From Pseudomonas sp. QS1027 (GTDB taxonomy: Bacteria > Pseudomonadota > Gammaproteobacteria > Pseudomonadales > Pseudomonadaceae), in NCBI RefSeq assembly GCF_002814235.1, contig NZ_PHSU01000025.1, forward strand, positions 62,001 to 126,000: a stretch of DNA of 64,000 nt, given 5' to 3'. This document shows positions 1 through 7,956 of this stretch, in pieces. How positions within the stretch are numbered: the first letter of the stretch is position 1; every line of letters begins with the position of its first letter. The position numbers were made by a program, and so were the translations under genes. The notes beneath the pieces were generated by a model that worked only from the letters and a program-made list of their open reading frames with translations, was not told the DNA's origin and did not search any database.

Positions 1-114
1 GCTCTCGGCGGCCTGGCCCAGAGACCAACTGGCACTCCCCGCCAGCAACAGGGCCAGGGGCAAGCGCTTGAGCCGCCGCGAAGGGTGATGCAAGGCAAAG
101 TTGAACGAATTCAT
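1..114 (-). CDS. Exported protein, N-terminal fragment (possible TonB-dependent receptor, SftP-like)
   Basis: The first 38 codons of a minus-strand gene are visible and the rest lies outside the window. The peptide begins MNSFNFALHHPSRRLKR, followed by a hydrophobic stretch (LPLALLLAGSASWSLGQA) typical of a Sec signal peptide, so the product is exported. It is divergent from a LysR gene that resembles SftR. In P. putida S-313 SftR is known to control a TonB-receptor-like gene, sftP, which makes SftP the leading guess. This rests on context and on the signal peptide only. A periplasmic binding protein would look the same at this length. Confidence 0.5.
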   Translation of the reverse strand, partial: MNSFNFALHHPSRRLKRLPLALLLAGSASWSLGQAAES

Positions 115-134
115 GGGCGGCTCCTGGTCAAAAA

Positions 135-151
135 ATATACATCCCGTATAT
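135..151. promoter_or_regulatory. Inverted repeat in divergent promoter region
   Basis: ATATAC (135-140) and GTATAT (146-151) form a perfect 6-bp dyad with a 5-base spacer. It lies in the AT-rich 153-base gap between the exported-protein start and the LysR gene. LysR regulators often bind AT-rich interrupted dyads in such gaps, so this is a plausible operator. Confidence 0.35.
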
Positions 152-225
152 TCTTTAAAGTTATTTATTTATGTTTTTACAGATATTTACTGCATAAGAG
201 ATTGCCTTTATAAGGAATCGACGTA

Positions 226-242
226 ATGCATAGCCAATGCAT
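226..242. promoter_or_regulatory. Paired ATGCAT motif upstream of LysR gene
   Basis: Two copies of ATGCAT (226-231 and 237-242) have starts 11 bases apart, one helical turn. Similar copies occur upstream of the sulfatase (1239-1244, with ATGCGC at 1261) and of atsB (6185-6190 and 6216-6221). Sharing between three sulfur-locus promoters suggests a common regulator, perhaps the adjacent LysR protein. No binding data are available. Confidence 0.35.
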
Positions 243-267
243 TTCCCCGATATTTTCCATGTGAAAA

Positions 268-1215
268 ATGCATATCGACCTGCGTCAACTCCGTCACTTC
301 ATCGCCCTCGCCGAGCAGCGCAGTTTTGTCGCCGCGGCCACGGCGGTGAACCTCTCGCAGTCAGCGTTCAGCCGCAGCATCCAGGCCCTGGAGCACAGTG
401 CCGGGTGTCAGTTGGTGGATCGCGGACGCAAGGACCTGGCGCCGACCAAACAGGGCCAGGTGTTGCTCGAACATGCTCGCCGACTGGTCAGCGGCGCCCA
501 GCAACTGGCCAATGAAATCAGCCAGTTCAACGGCCTGGAGGCCGGCGAGGTGCGCTTCGGCTGCGGGCCGGCGCCGGCCTCGGGGTTGATCCCACGGGCC
601 ATCGGCCACTTCATCGGGCGCTATCCGAAAGCCCGGGTGCAGTTCCAGGTGGATGACTGGCAGAGCCTGAGCAAACGGCTGTTGAACGATGAGTTCGAAT
701 TTTTCGTCGCCGACACCCGCAGCTTCGAGGCCAACCCGGATTACCTGACCCAGCGCCTGCGGCCACGCAAGTGGTACTTCTGCTGCCGGGCCGGGCATCC
801 GCTGGCGGCTCAGGAGAGCGTGACGGCCGGGCAATTGCTGAGTTATCCCCTGGCCTCGACGATTCGTCCGCCGAACTTGCGCAAGGTGATCGTCGACCTC
901 AGCGGTCGCCCGGATTTCACTCCGCAGGTGGAGTGTGAAAGTGCGTTCAGCCTGTTGGGGGTGGTTTTGAGGTCGGATGCCATTGGTATCTGCGGGGAGA
1001 ACAGCGATGCCTGGGAGTACGCCCGGGGCGGGTTGGTAAGGCTGAAGATCGAGGGGTTGGCGGAGGATCTGGAGGAGTTGTATACGCGGTATGGGATTGT
1101 CAGCCGGGCCGGGTATCGGTTGTCGCCGCTGGCCGAGGCGATGATCGAGCAGATCAAGAGCGAGGATGCGCTGGAGGTGGGTGAGGTGTGCAGCCTGGAG
1201 CAAATGGCTGTCTGA
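268..1215 (+). CDS. sftR: LysR-family regulator, SftR-like
   Basis: A 315-residue LysR-type regulator. Residues 4-62 form the winged helix-turn-helix (DLRQLRHFIALAEQRSF, then a SQSAFSRSIQALE recognition region), followed by the periplasmic-binding-like effector domain. The length is normal for the family. It sits between a divergent exported-protein gene and a sulfatase, and within the same locus as atsK, atsR, atsB and atsC. In P. putida S-313 the LysR protein SftR represses sulfate-ester genes until a sulfate ester is present, and this is the likely counterpart. The second LysR gene at 4109 is a relative, and I cannot decide from sequence alone which one is the true SftR orthologue. Confidence 0.7.
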   Translation: MHIDLRQLRHFIALAEQRSFVAAATAVNLSQSAFSRSIQALEHSAGCQLVDRGRKDLAPTKQGQVLLEHARRLVSGAQQLANEISQFNGLEAGEVRFGCGPAPASGLIPRAIGHFIGRYPKARVQFQVDDWQSLSKRLLNDEFEFFVADTRSFEANPDYLTQRLRPRKWYFCCRAGHPLAAQESVTAGQLLSYPLASTIRPPNLRKVIVDLSGRPDFTPQVECESAFSLLGVVLRSDAIGICGENSDAWEYARGGLVRLKIEGLAEDLEELYTRYGIVSRAGYRLSPLAEAMIEQIKSEDALEVGEVCSLEQMAV

Positions 1216-1238
1216 GCGAGACTCACCCCATGCACACC

Positions 1239-1266
1239 ATGCATAGAAAACAGTCGCCAAATGCGC
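1239..1266. promoter_or_regulatory. ATGCAT-type motifs upstream of the sulfatase
   Basis: ATGCAT at 1239-1244 and a variant ATGCGC at 1261-1266 occupy the 112-base gap before the sulfatase start. They resemble the motifs upstream of the first LysR gene and of atsB, and may mark co-regulation. Confidence 0.3.
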
Positions 1267-1327
1267 TTGCCGAAAATCGCGCCAAAACGCGAAATCCCTC
1301 ACTTGTCCTCCGCTGCGGTGAACCTCC

Positions 1328-2932
1328 ATGCCCCACGTGCGCAACGTGCTTTACATCATGTGCGACCAACTGCGTCGCGATTATCTGTCCTGCTACGGCC
1401 ACCCCCATCTGCACACGCCGAATATCGACCGCCTGGCCGCCGCCGGCGTGCGCTTCAGCCGCGCCTACACCCAGGGCACCATCTGCGGGCCGTCGCGGAT
1501 GTCGGCCTATACCGGGCGTTACGTCAGCAGCCATCAAGTGGCCTGGAACGCCGTGCCGCTACCGCTGGAAGAACTGACCCTCGGCGACTACCTGCGGCCC
1601 CACGGCATCCGCACCGCCCTGGTCGGCAAGACCCACGCCACGCCCAATCTCGACGCCCTGCAGCGACTGGCCATCGACCCCGACAGCCTTCAGGCCGAGC
1701 CCTTCAACGAAGTCGGTTTCGAAGCCTACTCACGCCATGACGGCATCTACCCCGATGACCCGCTGTTCGCCGATAAACGCGAGTCGGCGCCCTACACCCA
1801 TTACCTGCGCGACCTCGGCTATAACGGCACAAACCCCTGGCATGACTGGGCCAACGCCGCCGAAGGCGAAAACGGCGAGATCCTCAGCGGCTGGCAAATG
1901 CGCCACGCCCATTTGCCGGCGCGAGTAGCGGAACAACACTCGGAAACGGTCCACACCACCGACCGCGCCATCGACTTCATCAGCGAACAGGGCGAGCAGC
2001 CGTGGTGCCTGCACCTGTCGTATATCAAACCGCATTGGCCCTATATCGCCCCCGCGCCGTACCACGCGCTGTATGGCCGCGAGCAGGTGCTGCCGGCGGT
2101 CCGTCCGGCACCGGGCGCGGCCAGTGATCACCCGGTCTACAGCGCCTTCCGCCAGCATGAGGAAAGCCTGAATTTCTCCAGGGACGAGGTGCGGCTGAAT
2201 GTGGTCCCGACCTATATGGGCCTGATCAAGCAGGTCGACGACCAGCTCGGGCGGCTGTTCGACGTGCTCGAAAGCAGCGGCCGCTGGGACGACACCCTGA
2301 TCGTGTTCACCAGCGATCACGGGGATTTTCTCGGCGATCATTTTCTCGGCGAAAAGGAGTTCCTGCTGGAGCAGGCGGTCGGCGTGCCATTGATCGTGCG
2401 CGACCCGCGGGCGGCGGCGGATAGCACCCGGGGTACGGTGGATGAGCGCCTGGTGGAAACCATCGATGCGCTGCCGACGTTTCTCGAAGCACTGGGTCTG
2501 CCGTCGGCGGAACATCGGTTGGAGGGACGGTCGCTGGTGCCGCTGCTGCATGGAGCGCAACCGGCCTGGCGCCGCTATGCCATCGCCGAATACGACTACG
2601 CCTTCCAGGCCCCGGCCCGGGAGCGGCTGGCGCAACCGATCGATCGTTGCCGGATGACCATGGTCCGTAGCGAGCGCTGGAAGTACCTGGCGTATGACGG
2701 ATTTCGGCCGCAGTTGTTCGACCTGGAAAACGACCCGCAGGAACTGCATGACCTGGGCGCCGATCCGGCCTTGGCGGCGGTGCGTGAAGAGCACTCGGGG
2801 TATCTGTTCGAGTGGCTGCGCGGGTTGAAGCGCCGGACCACCATCAGCCATCAGGAAATCGATCTGCGCGGGCAGCGCTTTCGTTATGGCGAGCCGGAGG
2901 CGGAGAAGGTGGTGCAGATCGGGGTGTGGTAA
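1328..2932 (+). CDS. Formylglycine-dependent sulfatase family hydrolase
   Basis: A 534-residue member of the sulfatase/alkaline phosphatase superfamily. The catalytic signature CGPSR is at residues 53-57, with Cys53 as the residue expected to become formylglycine. The N-terminal metal-site segment (MCDQ, residues 11-14) and the later TSDHGDFLGDH segment supply the usual Asp/His metal ligands. No signal peptide is visible, so the enzyme is probably cytoplasmic. Its position among atsK and atsRBC indicates that it hydrolyses an imported sulfate ester to release sulfate. The substrate (aryl, alkyl or choline sulfate, or a phosphodiester) cannot be read from the sequence. It does not match the arylsulfatase AtsA pattern closely enough for me to name it. 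No maturase gene lies nearby. Confidence 0.85.
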   Translation: MPHVRNVLYIMCDQLRRDYLSCYGHPHLHTPNIDRLAAAGVRFSRAYTQGTICGPSRMSAYTGRYVSSHQVAWNAVPLPLEELTLGDYLRPHGIRTALVGKTHATPNLDALQRLAIDPDSLQAEPFNEVGFEAYSRHDGIYPDDPLFADKRESAPYTHYLRDLGYNGTNPWHDWANAAEGENGEILSGWQMRHAHLPARVAEQHSETVHTTDRAIDFISEQGEQPWCLHLSYIKPHWPYIAPAPYHALYGREQVLPAVRPAPGAASDHPVYSAFRQHEESLNFSRDEVRLNVVPTYMGLIKQVDDQLGRLFDVLESSGRWDDTLIVFTSDHGDFLGDHFLGEKEFLLEQAVGVPLIVRDPRAAADSTRGTVDERLVETIDALPTFLEALGLPSAEHRLEGRSLVPLLHGAQPAWRRYAIAEYDYAFQAPARERLAQPIDRCRMTMVRSERWKYLAYDGFRPQLFDLENDPQELHDLGADPALAAVREEHSGYLFEWLRGLKRRTTISHQEIDLRGQRFRYGEPEAEKVVQIGVW

Positions 2933-2964
2933 AACCTTGAGGGCCACCAGCCAAGTGTGATCTC

Positions 2965-2997
2965 AATGTGGCGAGCGGGCTTGCCCGCTCACCACAT
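2965..2997. repeat. REP-like hairpin between convergent genes
   Basis: An imperfect inverted repeat, ATGTGGCGAGCGGGC followed by GCCCGCTCACCACAT, lies between the sulfatase and atsK stop codons. The core matches the Pseudomonas REP family (GCGGGCTTGCCCGC). It could act as a bidirectional terminator, though no T-run follows. Confidence 0.55.
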
Positions 2998-3019
2998 GAC
3001 CTCACCTGTCACCGCAAAC

Positions 3020-3925
3020 TCAAGCCCCCTTGATCGTCTGGCTCCGCTGCCCATGCACGCCCACCGGCACTTCGCCCTTGAGCGTCACCCGCCGCACGAT
3101 GCGCTCCTGGGTCCCGTAATCGTCCACCGCGTAATGCTGGGTCGAACGGTTATCCCAGATCGCCACATCGCCGCTCTGCCAGCGCCAGCGCACGGTGTTT
3201 TCCAAACGCGTCACATGGCTCTGCAACAGGTTGAACAAATGCGCCGAGTCCGCCAGCGAATAGCCCTTGATACGTTTGACGAAGTGCCCCAGCAACAGAC
3301 TCTTCTCACCGCTGATGGGATGTACCCGCACCACCGGATGCTCGGTCTCGTATACCGTCGAAGTGAAGATCTGGCGGTAACGCTCCAGCTTCTCCGCCGA
3401 GACATTCGGCCGCGAACCGGCGTAGTCGTATTCGTTGCTGTGCACCGCCCAGAGCTTGTCCGCCAGCTCGCGCAACTCCGGCGCCAGCTCCTCGTAGGCC
3501 GCTGCCGTATTCGCCCACACCGTGTCGCCGCCGGAGGCCGGCGCCAGCACCGAACGCAGGATCGAGGCTTTCGGATAGGCGTCGACGAAGGTCACGTCGG
3601 TGTGCCAGGAATTGGCCCGCTGGCCTTGTGCACCGTCCAGCTCCAGCAGATAACGCGTACCGTCACGCACCGGCACCGTCGGGTGCGCCACCGGCTCGCC
3701 GAGCAGATGAGAAAAAGCCTCTTGGCTCTGGTCATCGAGATGGGTCTGGCCCCGGAAGAAAACCACCTTGTACTGCACCAGCGCCTGCTGGATCGCCTCG
3801 ATCACGCCGGCCTCCAGCTCGCCGGAAAGCTCGACGCCACGGATCTCGGCGCCAATACGACCGGCCACCGGATGAATATCCAGCGCGTGCACAACGGGTT
3901 TTACAGCGAGTGCGGCATTGCTCAT
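3020..3925 (-). CDS. atsK: Alkylsulfatase, Fe(II)/2-oxoglutarate-dependent (AtsK)
   Basis: A 301-residue TauD-family dioxygenase. It splits alkyl sulfate esters oxidatively into an aldehyde and sulfate, using 2-oxoglutarate and oxygen in the cytoplasm. The metal triad is complete: His108 and Asp110 in SWHTDVTF, and His264 in STQHYAVDD. Arg275 and Arg279 (RIVRR) are the 2-oxoglutarate-binding residues. These numbers coincide with those of AtsK from P. putida S-313, and long stretches look alike. The start is placed at MSNAALAV. An upstream in-frame ATG at 4015 would add 30 residues unlike the family. It reads away from the second LysR gene, with a 183-base gap that should hold its promoter. 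Confidence 0.93.
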   Translation of the reverse strand: MSNAALAVKPVVHALDIHPVAGRIGAEIRGVELSGELEAGVIEAIQQALVQYKVVFFRGQTHLDDQSQEAFSHLLGEPVAHPTVPVRDGTRYLLELDGAQGQRANSWHTDVTFVDAYPKASILRSVLAPASGGDTVWANTAAAYEELAPELRELADKLWAVHSNEYDYAGSRPNVSAEKLERYRQIFTSTVYETEHPVVRVHPISGEKSLLLGHFVKRIKGYSLADSAHLFNLLQSHVTRLENTVRWRWQSGDVAIWDNRSTQHYAVDDYGTQERIVRRVTLKGEVPVGVHGQRSQTIKGA

Positions 3926-4108
3926 GGGTGAACCCTCGTCGGACTGCTTACGGTTTGAGCCGTCGCGAAACAACGCTCTATCTATATTCAATTTAGATCT
4001 AATAGATATACACATGCTTCGTTGACGGAATAAGAGCTTGCATTTAAAACCTCAAGCCTCGCTCGTCGCAAATGCCTTCGAGCTATTTTTCGGATGCCAG
4101 GAAAGCAT

Positions 4109-5029
4109 ATGGATCTTCGCCAACTGCGCTACTTCATCGCCCTCAATGAACACCGCAGTTTTGTCCGCGCGGCGGACGCCATGGGTATCACCCAACCGGC
4201 CTTCAGCCGCAGTATCCAGGGGCTGGAACAGGAGTTCGGCTGCGTGCTGGTGGACCGTGGCAACAAGGATTTGCGCCCGACGCCTGAAGGCCAGGTGGTG
4301 CTGCAACATGCCTTGACCCTGGTCCAGGGCGCGGCGCTGCTGAGCGCCGAAGTGACCCAGATGACCAAGCTCGATGCCGGTGAGCTGCGCTTCGGCTGCG
4401 GCCCGGCGCCAGCAGTGAAACTGGTACCGGAGGCGGTGGCGCGGTTTATCAATGCCCACCCGAAAGTGAGGACCAGATTCCATGTGGATAACTGGGAAAA
4501 ACTCAGCCGCAGCCTGAGTCGCGAGGAGATCGAATTCTTTATCGCCGACATCCGCCATTTCGAGGCCGATCCGAACTTCCAGACCCAGGCGCTGACGCCC
4601 AAGCGCGGGGTGTTTTTCTGCCGGCCAGGGCATCCGTTGCTGGCCAAGGAAAGCCTGTCGACCAACGATATGTTCGACTATCCGCTGGCGACCACGCTGA
4701 TTCCGCCAGGCATTCGCAAGCTGCTGGCGAACCTCAGCGGGCGCACGGATTTTTCGCCGAATATCGAGACCGAGCATTTTCCGGCGCTGGTGAAGATCGT
4801 CCGGCAGTCCAATGCAATTGGCGTCGGCACCCAGGAGGCGTTTATCGAGGACGTGGAACAGGGCTCGCTGGTGCTGCTGCACTGGCGCAACCTGCCGCAG
4901 AACATCGAGAGCATGAACGCCCGCTGCGGGATCGTCAGCCGCACCGGGTTCCGGCTGTCACCGGCGGCGCGGGCGATGATCGAGACGTTGGTGGCAGTGG
5001 ATACCCAGGAGGACAGGGTTGCGGTCTAG
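4109..5029 (+). CDS. LysR-family regulator in sulfate-ester locus
   Basis: A 306-residue LysR-type regulator (MDLRQLRYFIALNEHRSFV, then QPAFSRSIQGLEQEFG). It has the N-terminal helix-turn-helix and the C-terminal effector-binding domain. It is clearly a paralogue of the LysR protein at 268-1215: both share DLRQLR.FIAL, FGCGPAPA and C-terminal YGIVSR/CGIVSR-type segments. An earlier ATG at 4094 is possible, but the family usually begins at MDLRQLR. The gene separates atsK from atsR and its last bases overlap the convergent atsR stop (5026-5029). It probably controls the divergent atsK promoter or atsR. Confidence 0.8.
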   Translation: MDLRQLRYFIALNEHRSFVRAADAMGITQPAFSRSIQGLEQEFGCVLVDRGNKDLRPTPEGQVVLQHALTLVQGAALLSAEVTQMTKLDAGELRFGCGPAPAVKLVPEAVARFINAHPKVRTRFHVDNWEKLSRSLSREEIEFFIADIRHFEADPNFQTQALTPKRGVFFCRPGHPLLAKESLSTNDMFDYPLATTLIPPGIRKLLANLSGRTDFSPNIETEHFPALVKIVRQSNAIGVGTQEAFIEDVEQGSLVLLHWRNLPQNIESMNARCGIVSRTGFRLSPAARAMIETLVAVDTQEDRVAV

Positions 5030-6051
5030 ATCCCCGCCGCCGCCAGATTCGGCGCCACCCAGTCCGTCACCTTGAACGGCTTGCGAATCAGCTTCTGCTG
5101 GGATGCCAGGTCCACCGAGCCCTGCAATTTACCAAGGAACACCGGGTCCAGTTGCGAAGGGAAAATCTCGCTGAGTTTCTCGTCTTTCAGGTCCTGCTGC
5201 AAAATCACCTGTGGATAACTTGCCAGCCCCGACACCAACTGCACATAGGCGTCCTTGTTGCCATCCTGGGTCAGCCACTCCACCGCTTGCTGCTGGGCCT
5301 TGAGCAGCTTGTCGACCACGTCCGGATGCGCATCGACAAAGGCGCCGGAGCCCACCAGCACGCTCTGGATACTCCCGGCACCGCCCAGATCCCTGGTGCT
5401 CACCGGCAACTCAGCCAGCCCCTTGGCCTGCAACGCCGTCAGGTTCGAGCTGCCCCAGGAGGCGTCGATCTGCTTGGCCGCCAACGCCGCGACCGCCGCG
5501 CTGAAATCCAGGTTGATCACCTTGAAGTCCTTCTCGCTCAAGCCCTGGCTGGCCAGTGCGGCATCGAAGGACAGCTGGCTGGCGGTGCCACGGAACACCG
5601 CCACGCGTTTGCCCTTGAGGTCCTGCAGGGTCTTGATCCCCGAACCGGGCACCACGCCGAGGTATTGCTTGACCCCGCGTGCCGTCGCGCTCAACAGCCG
5701 GGTATCCAGCCCGTTCGATTTGCCGATGATCGCCGCCAGGTCCCCCAGGTAGGCGAAATCCACCTGGCCGTTGGCGAAGGCTTCATTGATCACCGGCCCT
5801 GCGCCCTTGAAGAAATTCCACTGCACCTTGATGCCTTGGTCGGCAAAGGCCTTTTCGAAGATCTGCCGGCTGCGCAGCACATCCACCACACCACCGCCGC
5901 TGTGCTCGGTGCCGGCACTCAGGTCGGGCACGGCGATGCGGATTTCCTTGACCTCGGCCGCCGTGGCCAACAGCGGCAGGGCGCCCAGGACGCCCGCTAG
6001 AGCGGTGGTGGCGAACAGGCGAGCAAGGCTGCCTTTGAACAGGGTTTTCAT
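5026..6051 (-). CDS. atsR: Sulfate-ester/sulfonate ABC transporter, periplasmic binding protein
   Basis: A 341-residue solute-binding protein of the SsuA/NMT1 type. The N-terminus MKTLFKGSLARLFATTA leads into a hydrophobic stretch ending ATAAEVKE, a clear signal peptide. The mature part begins IRIAVPDLSAGTEHSGGG. Residues such as FAYLGDLAAIIGKSNG and GVVPGSGIKTLQDLKGKRVAV are typical of this family. It is divergent from atsB-atsC, which encode the membrane and ATPase parts, and would capture sulfate esters or sulfonates in the periplasm. The start at 6051 is chosen because the signal peptide begins there. The longer reading frame from 6108 puts extra polar residues in front. Confidence 0.88.
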   Translation of the reverse strand: MKTLFKGSLARLFATTALAGVLGALPLLATAAEVKEIRIAVPDLSAGTEHSGGGVVDVLRSRQIFEKAFADQGIKVQWNFFKGAGPVINEAFANGQVDFAYLGDLAAIIGKSNGLDTRLLSATARGVKQYLGVVPGSGIKTLQDLKGKRVAVFRGTASQLSFDAALASQGLSEKDFKVINLDFSAAVAALAAKQIDASWGSSNLTALQAKGLAELPVSTRDLGGAGSIQSVLVGSGAFVDAHPDVVDKLLKAQQQAVEWLTQDGNKDAYVQLVSGLASYPQVILQQDLKDEKLSEIFPSQLDPVFLGKLQGSVDLASQQKLIRKPFKVTDWVAPNLAAAGI

Positions 6052-6357
6052 GGGTGGTGCTCCTTGGCAACGGGCTTCGAGTCGCTGAAGGTAGGCATAG
6101 CCATCCATAACAATAAAATACTAATAATTCACATTTTAGTAACCTTAAGGAATATAAGCGCTGGAACAAGGGTCCTGGAGCGGCATGCATAAAACGCATC
6201 GAAAATATTCTTCAAATGCATTGGATGCGTGCCCTGCACAAGCCTTAAATGGCTTCTCTTATCTCCCAATAGAATCGATAAGATTTTTTATAGACCTAAC
6301 AAGCATATTCAATCCAGTGCCGTGCATTGCCCGGAAAACCGACAACGGAGGTCTGCC
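6052..6357. promoter_or_regulatory. atsR-atsB divergent intergenic region with ATGCAT motifs
   Basis: A 306-base AT-rich gap with no credible gene. It must carry promoters for atsR (leftward) and atsBC (rightward). It holds ATGCAT at 6185-6190 and 6216-6221, plus ATGCGT at 6225-6230, resembling the motifs upstream of the first LysR gene. The reading frame upstream of atsB is open from 6229, but the Shine-Dalgarno CGGAGGT just before 6358 decides the start. Confidence 0.45.
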
Positions 6358-7956
6358 ATGGCCCGTGTTTCGCTCCTCAGCCTGCCGCTGGCGCTGCCGC
6401 CGTCCGGGCAGCGCCGTGGTTGGCCCAGACTGAGTCCGCGCCTGTTGCCCTGGCTGTTGCCGCTGGCGCTGGCCACCCTGTGGTGGGTTGCCAGCCGGCA
6501 ACACTGGATGAGCGAGCAGATCCTGCCGCCGCCTTCGCTGGTCGGGCAAAGCGCCGTGGAACTGGCCGGCGGCGAACTGTGGGGGCATCTGTGGATAAGT
6601 CTGCAGCGGCTGTTCCGTGGTTTGCTGGCGGGCGTCGGCATCGGCGCCCTGCTCGGTGCCACGCTGGGTTTCAGTCGACGTGCGGAACGCTGGGTATTTC
6701 CCACCTTCAGCGCCCTCGCACAAATCCCGACCCTGGCCTGGATTCCGCTGTTCATGGTGTTTTTCGGCATCGGCGAAGTGCTCAAGCTGGTGGTGCTGAT
6801 CAAGGCCATCGTGGTCCCGGTGACCCTGCACACCCTGGTCGGCGTGCGTGATGCCCAACCCAGGCTGCGCGAAGCCGCGGCGGTCTTGCGGCTGCCACCG
6901 TATCTGTTGATCCGGCGGCTGATCCTGCCCGCTGCCCTGCCGGCGTTCATGGCCGGCCTGCGCCTGGCGCTGGCCGCCGGTTGGACCTCGCTGCTGGCCG
7001 TGGAACTGTTGGCCTCCAGCGAAGGCATCGGCTACCTGATGGTCTATGCCCGGCAACTGTTCATGCTCGATATCGTCTTCGTCTGCGTCCTGGTCATCGG
7101 TGTGCTCGGCGTGTTGATGGACCGTGGCATCGGCCTGCTCGACCGACGCCTGGTGCACTGGCCGCACCCGGCGACGGCGCAGATCCCCCCCGGCCCGCGC
7201 TATCACGGCTGGCAACGCCTGCAACCCTGGCTGCTGCCGCTGATCCTGCTGGTGCTCTGGCAAGTGGCGAGCGACCAGCAGTGGGTCGACGGGAATATCC
7301 TGGCCAGCCCACTGGCGGTGCTGCACAGCACCTGGCGCGGGACACTCGACGGCAGCCTGCCCACCAGCCTGGGCCTGAGCTTGCAACGGACCCTCGCCGG
7401 GCTGCTCCTCGGCGGCTCGCTGGGCTTTGGCCTCGGGCTGTTGCTGGGGCTGTCGAAAACCGGCGAACGGCTGCTCGGCCCGAGCCTGTCGGCCCTGCGC
7501 CAGATCGCTATTTTCGCCTGGGTACCACTGATCACCGCCTGGTTCGGCCTCGGCGAGCTGGCCAAGGCCGTGTTCGTCGCCCTCGCCGCCTTCTTCCCGC
7601 TGTTTATCGCCACCCAACGCAGTGTCGCCAACCTCTCGCCGCAGTTGACCGAGGCCGCGCAAGTGCTGCGCCTGAGTCTCTGGCAACGGCTGCGCAAGCT
7701 GGTGCTACCCGGTGCCGCGCCGGGGATTTTCGCCGGGCTGCGCCTGAGCCTGATCTATGCCTGGCTCGGGACCCTCGGCGCCGAATATTTCATGCCGTCC
7801 AACGGCGGCATCGGCGCGCTGATGATCGGCGCCCAGCAGTTGCTGCGCATGGACGTGATCATGAGCGGCATGCTTGTGGTGGGCCTTACCGGCGCGCTGA
7901 TCAACCTGCTCGGCCAACACCTCGAAACCCGCGCCACCCGCTGGAGACACGCATGA
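6358..7956 (+). CDS. atsB: ABC transporter permease, tandem-duplicated (AtsB)
   Basis: A 532-residue inner-membrane protein made of two SsuC-type permease halves in tandem, roughly residues 20-270 and 280-532. Each half has a WWVAS/LWQVASDQQW start, an SLQRLFRGLLAG/SLQRTLAGLLLG segment, an EAAAVLR/EAAQVLR coupling helix, and GLRLALAAGW/GLRLSLIYAW. Ordinary permeases of this family are about 260 residues and form dimers, so this is a covalent dimer. The start at 6358 follows CGGAGGT. The stop overlaps the atsC start by four bases (ATGA). It should pair with AtsC and AtsR to import sulfate esters. Confidence 0.88.
   Translation: MARVSLLSLPLALPPSGQRRGWPRLSPRLLPWLLPLALATLWWVASRQHWMSEQILPPPSLVGQSAVELAGGELWGHLWISLQRLFRGLLAGVGIGALLGATLGFSRRAERWVFPTFSALAQIPTLAWIPLFMVFFGIGEVLKLVVLIKAIVVPVTLHTLVGVRDAQPRLREAAAVLRLPPYLLIRRLILPAALPAFMAGLRLALAAGWTSLLAVELLASSEGIGYLMVYARQLFMLDIVFVCVLVIGVLGVLMDRGIGLLDRRLVHWPHPATAQIPPGPRYHGWQRLQPWLLPLILLVLWQVASDQQWVDGNILASPLAVLHSTWRGTLDGSLPTSLGLSLQRTLAGLLLGGSLGFGLGLLLGLSKTGERLLGPSLSALRQIAIFAWVPLITAWFGLGELAKAVFVALAAFFPLFIATQRSVANLSPQLTEAAQVLRLSLWQRLRKLVLPGAAPGIFAGLRLSLIYAWLGTLGAEYFMPSNGGIGALMIGAQQLLRMDVIMSGMLVVGLTGALINLLGQHLETRATRWRHA

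Noticed and set aside
361..1344. 327-codon minus-strand frame over the first LysR gene
   Set aside because: Shadow frame. The LysR protein on the other strand is clear.
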